A program made the position numbers and the translations under genes. A DNA stretch of 64,000 bases from Gambelia wislizenii (Eukaryota > Chordata > Lepidosauria > Squamata > Crotaphytidae). Each line of letters opens with the position of its first letter. The first letter of the stretch is position 1. The notes beneath the pieces were generated by a model. The model worked only from the letters and a program-made list of their open reading frames with translations, did no database searches and was not told the DNA's origin. The stretch is from assembly GCA_030847615.1 (NCBI GenBank), contig JAUMIR010000001.1:253149187-253213186 (forward strand), in the 5' to 3' direction. Below are positions 55,736 through 64,000 of the stretch, piece by piece.

Positions 55736-56464
55736 TTTCCCATTTTTCTAGCCTTAGGTTTATTTCATCCTCTTCCTATATTAGCTTGAGATTTTTTTTT
55801 TAAAAAAAAACAACACTCACAAAACTTTATAGGCATTTTTGTGCACTTTTCTGCTAATACCTGCATCTCTCCAAACAGTTTTTGTTCATATCATGCATCT
55901 CGGTGTACAATTTTCACTCACATATGCATTTGGGGGCTGAGGTGCACTTTCCCTTAATATGTACAAGTTTGTATGCCCTTCTTGTTAATGAACTGCATCA
56001 GAAAAACTAGAAAAAGTTCCAATATAAGCATATTTTGGTTAGTGGATTAGTTGGGGAAGCTCAGATATGTTTGCTTACAAATTTCTACTCTTGACAGAGA
56101 GCAGGGACGATTTGACAAAAACCGTTTTTGCCTGACCATTTGACCATGAGGGCCATCCAGTCCAACCCCCTGTCCAGTCCAACCCCCTGATACAACTATC
56201 TCTATAGCTTTCAACAGTTGTAATGATAAAACTGAAGTAGCACTGCACAGAGGCTGTAGACTAGCGAAATTGTTAATTAGTATTGATGTGGCTCACCTCT
56301 AAGAATGTCCCCTTTGATCTCTGAATGGGAAGCAGGATGGTTGCAGTTGGGAGATAGGGGGTGGATGTGTTTTCACTTGGCACATTTATTGCATCAGATT
56401 GGTGGCCTTGCCCTACTAAATCTTGTCTGCAGTGTTGCACATGCATTACCCATTCTCCCTGTGT
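55736..56464. other. Unclassified AT-rich sequence
   Basis: No gene recognised. A 16-bp direct repeat (gtccaaccccctg) occurs near 56159-56190. Confidence 0.5.
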
Positions 56465-56590
56465 GGCTATGTGCTTTCATGCTGGCTGTCAACTTATGGC
56501 AACCCCATGAATTTCATAGGGTTTTCTTAGGCAAGGAATACTCAGAGGTGGTTTGGCCAGTTCCTTCCTCTGAAATATAACCTACAGCAT
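56465..56590 (-). mobile_element. Sauria-type SINE fragment
   Basis: Contains ctgtcaacttatggcaaccc and gggttttcttaggcaaggaatac, the reverse of the BovB-like tail region; the tRNA head is absent. Confidence 0.7.
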
Positions 56591-56680
56591 CTACCACTCC
56601 ATTTTATAGAAGCACATGGCAAATGGCCACAAGTGCAGTGTTGGCTCACCTCATCTTTCTCATGCTGAGAAACCAGAAGA

Positions 56681-57216
56681 TTGGGCCATCAAAAAAAATC
56701 AGCAGTAGCAGAACACATTATAAACCAGCTTGGGCACAAAATATTATTTGAAAACATCAAAATTCTGGACCAGGCTAACAACTATCAGGTCAGAATGCAT
56801 AGGGAAGCTATTGGAATCCACAAACACCTGGACAACTTCAACAGGAAAGAGGAAACCCTAAAAGCAAACCAAGCTTGGCTACCAGTCCTGAAAAACACGA
56901 AAATCAAAACTCAGCACATGCAAATGAACTTCACCCAGGGACAGGGGGCTTCCCACCAGACAATGGACCATGAGCTAAATAGACACTAATCCTCACACAT
57001 ATCCTCCCACCCCAAGAACTGAGCATCCAAGAACTGAATACACAGCTAATCCTCTTCAACAGGGACTCACAATATATAAAACCCCCACATCCACACTGCC
57101 ACCATTCTCTGAAAATGCCAGCCACAGATGCAGGAATAAACTCTTCCAGAACACGGCCTCACAGCCCGGAAAAAACCTATGGATGCTGGTCATGAAAGCC
57201 TTCGACATCACACATA
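56681..57216 (+). pseudogene. Penelope-like element, C-terminal (GIY-YIG) end and 3' tail
   Basis: The open frame 56681-56989 encodes the end of the Penelope endonuclease region: KSAVAEHIINQLGHKILFEN, IHKHLDNFNRKEE and ANQAWLPVLK. The AVAEH and NFNR-type blocks are characteristic of the GIY-YIG C-terminus. The GIY-YIG catalytic part itself is missing, so the copy is 5'-truncated. A 3' region follows with gccagccacagatgcagg and ccagaacacggcctcacagc. Penelope elements reverse-transcribe at chromosome breaks or nicks; no activity is possible here. Confidence 0.8.
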
Positions 57217-57559
57217 CTAGGTTCCGTTCTTAGCATATTCACCAGTTTCTGTCACTCTGGCCTAACGGTGCAGTTCTATGCATGACTGATGATTGACTGA
57301 GCACACAATCTGATAATACAGTATACTTTAAAAAAAGGAATATAGAGAAAGGAAGGGCCTATTACAATGGAAGGTACTTTTGCTTAGAAGCAAATTCCAT
57401 TGTGTTCAATGGCACTTGCACCAAAGGAAGTGCACATAGAATTGTTGAATACAATTCACTTCTTGAATATGAAGAAATTTGCAAATTTTACTACATTTTT
57501 TAATCAAAAGTGAATTTTAATGAAATTGTTATCTCTTGCTAATTGCATCAGATTAAAGC
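57217..57559. other. Unclassified; includes a short ACTTGGGAG-type palindrome
   Basis: At 57365-57420, cttttgcttagaagcaaattcc and cattgtgttcaatggcac resemble the small palindromic repeats at 46795 and 58085. Otherwise nothing recognised. Confidence 0.4.
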
Positions 57560-57950
57560 CCTGTTTAAGGCCTGGGCTTTATCACTGTGGGTTTCTCCTG
57601 TATTCAAATTCTTTCTAGCCCCATTGGGAAGAATCTGCACTGGTTATGAACTGAACTGAAATGCTCACCCATTCCAAGGAAGGGTAGTGCCTTTTTGATG
57701 GTGTTTGCAGAGGTCTGGTGCTCTTTCTGGGAAGATTTCACAATTCCCAAATCATTCTGTTTAGCCTGGCTTTCTATACTATGTTTGCTCTGCAGTCTTA
57801 AGCTGCTTTAATTTTATGCTAAAGTTTTTAACACTCTATTGATAGGACTATTTATTGTTTTTAATATTTGTTTCTTATTCTTGTTATTGCTATATTTGTT
57901 GTAAGCTGCATTCTCTATAGTTTAGTACACTTGTAGCAAGATGACAGTAA
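57560..57950 (+). mobile_element. LINE 3' UTR remnant (CR1/L2-like), tentative
   Basis: A T-rich region (ttttatgctaaagtttttaac, tttgttgtaagctgcattctc) of the kind ending squamate L2/CR1 LINEs. No ORF remains. Confidence 0.35.
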
Positions 57951-58084
57951 AAAAAAACAACCCTATAAAATAATTTTAAAAAGCAGGCACAGAAAGAGTT
58001 AAGCATTTGTAGTAGCACACTGCTTTCTCCCTGAAAATATTTTTCCTCAGTGTCAGCTCCCATTTTAACAGTTTTAAGTGGCAA

Positions 58085-58150
58085 CCCTATTCATATTTAC
58101 TTGGGAGTAAGCCTTAGTTAACTGAATGGGACTTTTGAACAGACATTCTC
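58085..58150. mobile_element. Short palindromic repeat, ACTTGGGAGTAAGCC type
   Basis: Contains atttacttgggagtaagcct and ctgaatgggacttttgaacagac, partly inverted; same type as 46795-46868. Confidence 0.45.
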
Positions 58151-58194
58151 CCTGGGATGCAGCATGAGGCAGATAATGCTCAAAATCCTACATT

Positions 58195-58432
58195 ACTTTG
58201 TTATTGCTGTGTGCCTTCAAGTCATTTCCAACTTATTGTGACCCTAAGGCAAACTTATCATGGGGTTTTCTTAGCAAGGTTTGTTCAGGGTGGGTATTGC
58301 CTTTCCCTTCCTCTGAGGGAGCTGAGAGAATGTGACTTGTCCAAGGTCACCCAGTGGGTTTCCATGGCTGAATAGGGATTCAAACCATGGTCTCCAGAGT
58401 CCAGTGCTCAGATCACTACATCATGCTAAATT
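58195..58432 (-). mobile_element. Sauria-type SINE, minus orientation, near complete
   Basis: Left: BovB-like tail (tgctgtgtgccttcaagtca). Centre: ttgtccaaggtcacccagtgg. Right: B box (gggattcaaacc) and A box (gctcagatcactacatcatgc). Confidence 0.88.
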
Positions 58433-58682
58433 GCATTAGTCTAGTGTAATATTCACTGGTGGAGTTACCTTACACAACCCCTATACTAAATGCCAAGGTA
58501 GTGTGATGTATATGGATCAACAGTCAGTGCACATGACTGAAATCTATTGTGTAATTGCAATGGGCAATACACCAAGGCAATTGTGCATTCATATATCTGT
58601 ACTTTAGTAAGTGCAGTAGTTCCACATGTATAAATATGCTTGTGCTACCATCAGCTGGATGTGACTGCTGAGCATTGCCCAA

Positions 58683-58711
58683 CAAACAAACAAACAAACA
58701 AACAAACAAAC
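58683..58711. repeat. (CAAA)n microsatellite
   Basis: Seven units of caaa. Confidence 0.95.
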
Positions 58712-59811
58712 TGCTCCCCATGCTTAGTACAACTTATGCCTGCATAAGCCATGAACATGATGCCAACCAATGTGTGTCTGCTTTATAAAAGTATTTTGTC
58801 TTCTTTGTTACAAATTATTCTGCCTTATGTAATATTTCTTTAGCAGTAGGATGGACATTTGCGCAGCACACTAATCTGTAGGACCTATTAACTAAGAAGT
58901 GTAGGCATAGCTGAGCTACTTAGAAACAGTGATGGAGAAGAAATCCACAGAGTTTGCATTTGCCTGTGAAAAGTACCTTCCCTGACCACTGACAGAGGGG
59001 TGGGATTGTTGGGCTGATGGACAGTTGGCAATGCTGGCCAAATGTCTAGTTTACTTGGGATGGGAAAGGAAGTCTCACAATGGCTGAGCATCTTGGCCAT
59101 CATGAGGGAGATGCAAGGATGGCCGTATACAGCTATGTTGGGTCCTGGGACTGGCCACTGTGGATCAGTTCAACCCTTCTCTCCCTGATTGCCTTCAGGT
59201 CATGTTAGTCACCTACTATGACTAACTATGGCTATGAAGGAATTTGTTCTCGAGTCATTGCAACTTGCTTTTCTCTTCACTTTCTTTGGGTTGTTTTTGT
59301 CATACTTCATTTGTTTTTGCTGCTTACAAAAGGTGTGCTTGGACTTTCTCTAAGCTGGCAGGTGTGAAGATGAGGAGGGAAGGAAGTGGAGCACCCTAAT
59401 TTGGTTGGAGGCCACACAGTGCTACAAGTACAGATTTTTAAAAAGAACCCTCACAAATGCAAAAGGGTGGCAATAGAGAAAATGAGAGGAATAAAAGGCT
59501 TGTAGCCACCTTTTTCAAAAGGGGCAAGTATAGTCTAGATAGATGAAACAAACATTAGTATGCCCTTGGTCAAGCAAAGACTGAAGCTAAAACATGGCAG
59601 GTAGAAAAGAAGCTTTTAGGATTAACAAGTATACGCCTGGCACTTCAAGAGCATAGAGTAAAGACAGTCCCTTGCTTTGACTGAAGTTAACAGAGAGGTG
59701 GGGGATGGAGAGGCAAGGATAGCAAAAGATTACACACTTCACCTTCTTCAGAATCAGGGGCAATACATTACTTCTATATCAATGGGGTGGTGAATCAGCT
59801 ATGAGACTTGC
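58712..59811. other. Unique sequence, no gene recognised
   Basis: About 1.1 kb without convincing genes or repeats. Confidence 0.5.
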
Positions 59812-60297
59812 TCTAAACTTCAAAGCAGCTATCCAAGGTGCTGAACCTGTTTTGAGGCTAAGGAGATTTTCGGAAGCCTCTTTCAGCCTCTTGCCGCGCA
59901 AGCAGCCTCCGGTGCAGTACCGAGGCTGCCGCATGGCAAGGGGTCCATTTTGGACGGTGCCGTTTCTCTCTCAGCGTCGTCCGTGACTCTTGCGGCTAGC
60001 ATTGGAGGCGACCATGCTGTTTTTCACTCACGGAAGTTGTCCGTGAGTAAAAAACAGTGCGGCCACCTCCAATGCTAGCCACAAGAGTCACCGTGAGTGG
60101 AAAACAGCGCGGCCACCTCCAATGCTAGCCGCAAGAGTCACGGACGATGCCGAGAGAAAAACGGCATCGTCCGAAATTGACCCCTTGCCACGTGGCAGCC
60201 TCGGTACTGCACCGGAGGCTGCTTGCGTGGCAAGAGGCTGAAAGAGGTGTCCGAAAATCTCCTAAGTCTCAACACCTCGGATAGCTTGTTTAAAGTC
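59812..60297. mobile_element. ~486-bp CpG-rich foldback element
   Basis: One imperfect palindrome centred on 60035-60039 (ACTCACGGA-agttg-TCCGTGAGT). The arms pair out to ctatccaaggtg (59828) and caccTcggatag (60272-60284), with long runs of identity such as gcaagcagcctccggtgcag. The right arm carries a perfect-length 50-bp tandem duplication (60041-60090 and 60091-60140, four mismatches). CpG content is unusually high for the region, suggesting recent insertion. No coding capacity. Confidence 0.85.
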
Positions 60298-60944
60298 TTG
60301 ACTAAAACACAAGACTGGATTCACTGTGTGGTAGTGGTTGAGGGAGACTAGAACAGCCAGCCAACCATGGGGTTATGTTGGGTGACAAAGCTGAAGAAGA
60401 ACTAGAGAAGGAAGCCAAAGATACATCAACTGAAGCCTGCAGAAGACAAGGGACATTCTTTTGTGCTTTAATCTCATTGTTCCTCTTCAGGTCTCTCTGT
60501 GTGCAAGAAAATCTGACACAAGGTTATTGTCAGAACTAACCCCACCCACAAACTTATAAAACATGTAACACTTAAACAGAAATGTTCATCTAGACTTTCC
60601 CCTCTTAAGAAGTCAGAGCACCCAATGTGGGTTGGGCCATGGACACAGTGATGCTGCTGCTGTGCCTGTGGGGCCAATGGTGTCTCCATATGGCACAGTT
60701 GTGAATTTGGGCCCTGGGCACCTCATTTCTAACTAAGAGAGAAAAAGCAGGGAACTCAGGTCAATTTTTTTTCTGGGAACTTGGAGGAATGAGAAACATT
60801 TCTATATGATGTCAAACAGATTCTCATGCAGCTACAAAACAGTAGTGACACATTGTCCTGATAGATCATTTCTACTCCTTACATCATAGTGTGTTGTGTT
60901 TTAGTCCTTTGGGAGTTATGTCTCCAGAAGCAGTGGCTCCTCCA
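60298..60944. other. Unclassified intergenic sequence
   Basis: No gene or clear repeat recognised. Confidence 0.5.
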
Positions 60945-61230
60945 GTTTTATTTTGTTTTATTTCATTTTTTTTTAATTCAACACTCCTGCCTTTCTTCCA
61001 CTGCAGGGCCCAAGATAGTTTACAACATAATCCAAAATGCAGCTAAAAAGCAATCAATTATACCACTGTAGCATGAGGGGAAACAATTGAATGAACTATC
61101 GTATTAAAGCCAAGCAATGAATTGCATTAAAACAGTTTAAAAGCATTTAAAAATGTAACAAGGGAGGGAGACAAGACCCTCCTGCAACAATTAGTTAATA
61201 GCCAAAAAGCCGGTCAGAATTTTTTAAAAA
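60945..61230 (-). mobile_element. L2-like LINE 3' UTR, minus orientation
   Basis: Reads ttttattttgttttatttc, cactgcagggcccaagatag, then A-rich sequence (aaacagtttaaaagcatttaa) and gggagacaagaccctcctgc. This is the same arrangement as the 3' UTR of the minus-strand L2 at 21253. Confidence 0.45.
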
Positions 61231-61539
61231 ACCATAAAGATGAAACTTGTCAGTTTGTAGCATAAGTTGTATCCCCACCAGTCGTGCTCAGTGATGTTGT
61301 GGTAAATGTGGAAGTGGAGGTGCTCACCATGGCAGCCCCCCCCCCCCGCATGCACACATCAAACCACAAAAAAAGAATTTAAAAAATTTAAGCAGCTGTG
61401 TTTGGTCCATATCTTCAAACCAGTTCTTGTAGTTTTCAGGGCCATCATGAGCTGATCTTTTGTAGTGTTAATAGGTCTTAATTATCCATTGAAGACAAAC
61501 CAAGACATGCCCAAATACTTTTCAAAATAACTGGGGCTG

Positions 61540-61700
61540 AGTCCACGCTACACAAATAATTCAGTTTCAAACTGGATTATTTGCTGTGTCTCCTTCCTAT
61601 GGAATCCTGGGTTTTGTAGTTTGGTGAGGCACCAGCACTCTTTGGCAGAGAAGGCTAAAGTCATTGCAAGATTACACAGTACACAATTTGTGTACTGTGG
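61540..61700. mobile_element. Palindromic MITE fragment (TTTCAAACTGGATTAT)
   Basis: The left arm has cacgctacacaaataattcagtttcaaactgg and ctatggaatcctgggttttgtagtttgg; the right arm is mostly lost. Close to the copy at 29606. Confidence 0.6.
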
Positions 61701-61751
61701 ATTCAGCCAAGGACAGCCCACAGCAATAGCATAGTGTCTGCACCTGAAATC

Positions 61752-61753
61752 AT

Positions 61754-61788
<35 letters not shown>

Positions 61789-61789
61789 T
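61752..61789. repeat. (ATTT)n microsatellite
   Basis: About nine units of attt directly upstream of the LINE junction at 61800. Confidence 0.95.
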
Positions 61790-61799
61790 CTATCTATTT

Positions 61800-61830
61800 C
61801 TCTGGCGGACTATGTTCTAGTCCGCCAGAG
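61800..61830. repeat. Perfect 13-bp inverted repeat at the LINE 5' junction
   Basis: CTCTGGCGGACTA (61800-61812), loop tgttc, TAGTCCGCCAGAG (61818-61830). It lies exactly where the LINE sequence begins, after the (ATTT)n run. Confidence 0.95.
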
Positions 61831-61858
61831 AAACATTTGTGATGTCCGCCATACTCGA

Positions 61859-62554
61859 GTGATGCCCAGTGCAGAATGCCAGACAGATCATCGCCTCATC
61901 AGATGTAAACTAAATCTTCATCTTAAGTTCAAACCTAACAGGGGTGACATGTTAAAGAGACTCCAAGTCAACAATCTTCAACAAGCTACCATGAGAGACA
62001 ACTTCCAGGTAAACCTGCAAACTAAACTTGAAGACCATCCTATAGATCCTTCTCCTACAGTGCTTTTGCAACATATCAAAAACAGTATCCTCCAGTCTGC
62101 GGAAGAATCCCTCGGGTTCTCCCACAAGAAAAATCAAGACTGGTTTGATGAAAACAACCAAGAGATCCAGGAGCTGTTGGCAAAGAAGAGAACTGCTCAC
62201 CAGGCATACCTCGCCCAACCAACTCGCCATGTAAAAAAAGCAGCTTTCCATCTCACATGTAGTAAACTTCAACAAAAACTCCGTGACATGCAGAAGAAGT
62301 GGTGGATCAATATAGTAGAAAAACTCCGCAACATGCAGAACAAGTGGTGGATCAATATAGCAGAAAAGACACAACGTTGTGCAGATCTGGGAGTTTCTAG
62401 AGGATTTTATGAAGCTCTTAATATAGTGTTTGGACCTACTTATCACGCCCAAAGCTCCTTATACAGTACAGATGGTCAAACATTAATTACTGATAAAGCC
62501 TCCATCCTGAATCTATGGGCTGAGCACTTTCAAAGTCTCTTTAGTGCCAACTGA
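61859..62554 (+). pseudogene. RTE-like ORF2: endonuclease end and linker
   Basis: 231 open codons. The start at 61859 is only the first ATG after the 5' truncation, not a native start. Contains TDHRL, the last catalytic His region of the apurinic-type endonuclease, then a charged linker (QDWFDENNQEIQELLAKKR) and FYEALNIVFGPTYH. It ends at TGA 62552-62554; the next ORF starting at 62582 is in the same frame, so the TGA is a nonsense change within one protein. A 15-residue unit is duplicated at 62274-62363. Confidence 0.82.
62274..62363 (+). repeat. 45-bp in-frame tandem duplication in the LINE ORF
   Basis: 62274-62318 and 62319-62363 differ at a few bases and encode LRDMQKKWWINIVEK and LRNMQNKWWINIAEK. 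Divergence between units shows it is not a recent assembly error. Confidence 0.92.
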
Positions 62555-62581
62555 GTAGTCCAAGGCTCAGCTATCCAACAT

Positions 62582-63220
62582 ATGATACAAAACCCGATGA
62601 AAAATGAATTGGACATAGCTCCCACTTTGGAAGAGACCCTTAAGGCCATACAGCAGTTGAAAAACGGCAAGGCAGCTGGGATTGATGGAATCCCACCTGA
62701 AGTCTGGAAACACGGAGGTCAGGTACTCCATGATAAATTCCATGAACTCCTTGTGAATTGCTGGGAAAAGGGGGAACTGCCGTCAGATCTCCGAGATGCA
62801 GTCATCATCACCCTGCACAAGAAAAAAGGAGCAAAATCCGATTGCTCAAACTATCGAGGCATAACACTGCTCTCTATTGCTGGAAAAATCCTTGCAAGGA
62901 TACTCCTGAACAGATTAGTTCCTGCCATTGCAGAAGAACTTCTTCCTGAAAGCCAATGTGGTTTCAGAGCCAATAGGGGTACTGCAGATATGGTATTTGC
63001 CCTTAGACAACTGCAAGAGAAATGTAGAGAGCAGAACAAGGGTCTCTATGTAACATTTGTTGACTTCACCAAAGCCTTCAACACCGTGAGTAGGAAAGGT
63101 CTGTGGCAGATCCTGGAAAGACTAGGATGTCCCCCCAAATTGCTTAAAATGATTATCTTCTACACGAGGGCCAGCGCGGTCAAGTCAGATATGGCGATGC
63201 TCTTTCAGAGCCCTTTCTAA
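62582..63220 (+). pseudogene. RTE-like ORF2: reverse transcriptase N-terminal half
   Basis: 212 codons in frame with the preceding ORF. Blocks: LKNGKAAGIDGIPPEVWKHG; ELPSDLRDAVIITLHKKKG; NYRGITLLSIAGKILARILL; ESQCGFRANRGTADMVFALR; LYVTFVDFTKAFNTVSRKGL with the first catalytic Asp; then a slip near 63160 into a wrong frame ending at 63220. True continuation is in the next frame with ITNGVKQRCVLAPALFTIF. Confidence 0.88.
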
Positions 63221-64000
63221 TAACTAATGGAGTGAAGCAACGTTGTGTTCTTGCGCCAGCTTTATTTACAATCTTCTTCAGCATGATGCTCCAAAGGGCT
63301 ACGGCAGAGCTCGAAGAAGACGACAGCATCTATATTCGTTACCGTACTGATGGTAGTTTGTTTAACTTAAGCCGTCTGAGGGCTCGCACTAAGACTCTAT
63401 CTAGTCCATGAGCTGCTCTTCAGTGATGATGCTGCCCTTGTTGCCCACATAGAAGCAGCTCTGCAGCATCTAACATCCTGCTTCGCAAGAGCTGCAGAGC
63501 TGTTTGGGCTGGAAGTAAACCTGAAGAAAACGGAAGTTCTTTACCAGCCTGCACCACAGGACGAACACCACCATCCCCACATTGCTGTCTCAACCCTGTC
63601 CTTAAGTCCGTTCAGCAGTTCACCTACCTGGGAAGCATCATCTCCTCAGATGCCAAGATTGACAAAGAAATCGATCACAGAGTAGCAGAGGCACATAGCG
63701 CATTTGGAAGACTTCACAAAAGAGTCTGGAGTAATAAACACCTGAGGCGAAACACAAAAATCAGTGTTTATAGAGCCATTGTACTGTCTATTCTCCTTTA
63801 TGGGTCTGAAACATTGGTCACCTATCGCCACCACCTACGACTCCTCAAACGCTTCCATCAGTGCTTTTTACGCAGAATCATAAATATACACTGGATTGAC
63901 TATGTGACGAATGTTGCTGTCCTTGAGCAAGCAGGGATCACCAGCATTGAGGCCATGATACTGAGAACACAGCTGCGCTGGGCAGGGCATGTTTCTAGGA

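Larger units (their letters stand above)
61797..64000 (+). mobile_element. RTE-like non-LTR retrotransposon (5'-truncated, continues past window)
   Basis: Begins in the last part of the endonuclease (HTRVMPSAECQTDHRLIRCK near 61848-61910), followed by the linker, RT and C-terminal region. The reading frame is broken by one in-frame TGA (62552-62554) and by a frameshift near 63160. The RT C-terminal half continues in the shifted frame with LLFSDDAALVAH (DD at 63425-63430) and the C-terminal block FTYLGSIISSDAKIDKEIDH, then SVYRAIVLSILLYGSE. Other shifts occur near 63395 and 63590. The clade is my best guess from block style; a jockey-like group is the alternative. Confidence 0.8.

Noticed and set aside
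452..58432. tRNA-like A and B boxes as possible tRNA genes
   Set aside because: They belong to SINE heads: followed by SINE bodies and LINE-like tails, with no cloverleaf of functional quality visible.
59801..59986. 61-codon ORF at the foldback element
   Set aside because: It lies in the palindromic arm; no start context or domain, and the complement is similarly open.

Overview
This window is vertebrate genomic DNA that carries no host protein-coding gene I can recognise. The organism is most likely a squamate reptile (lizard or snake). The mixture of BovB/RTE LINEs, Sauria-type SINEs (tRNA-derived head, BovB-like tail), L2-clade LINEs, a Penelope-like tail, an L1 tail, a tyrosine-recombinase retrotransposon and many small DNA transposons with (AC)n/(GT)n microsatellites is the known squamate repeat profile. 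That is family knowledge applied by eye; no database search was run. The short ORFs across the window are retroelement fragments or chance open frames.

Layout. 0-16 kb: small DNA transposons (Tigger-like, hAT-like, a foldback, and a ~600-bp MITE family with a GACTTTATCAGA end), tRNA-SINEs, L2 tails and an L2 ORF at 10.6-11.6 kb that interrupts a MITE. 16.9-19.2 kb: a decayed minus-strand BovB with a nested retro-insertion. 20-35 kb: SINEs, a minus-strand L2, a second BovB fragment, several MITEs, and long unique AT-rich stretches, some resembling conserved non-coding sequence of a gene desert. 35.7-41.8 kb: the most informative unit, a nearly complete minus-strand Ngaro/DIRS-type retrotransposon with gag (CCCH + CCHC fingers), reverse transcriptase, RNase H, tyrosine recombinase and SGNH hydrolase in that order, broken by stops and frameshifts. 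48.7-52.2 kb: a 3.5-kb terminal-inverted-repeat element whose interior has expanded into about 20 copies of a 100-147-bp hairpin plus G-rich unit. 52-61 kb: more MITEs, a Penelope tail and a ~486-bp CpG-rich foldback element. 61.8-64 kb: the RT region of an RTE-like LINE running off the right edge.

How parts relate. Nothing here forms an operon or host pathway; the structure is one of nested insertions. A MITE superfamily shares a terminal GA..TTATCAGA motif, a central ATTGATGG..CCATCAAT hairpin and apparent 5-bp target duplications. Two of its copies lie at the same ACTGGG motif inside two different tRNA-SINEs. In the Ngaro copy, two recombinase arginines are lost by changes that look like CpG decay, while the SGNH triad residues survive apart from an adjacent stop codon.

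Limits: boundaries of old repeats are approximate to tens of bases, superfamily names for small DNA transposons are inferred from end sequences and target duplications, and divergence or age was not computed.
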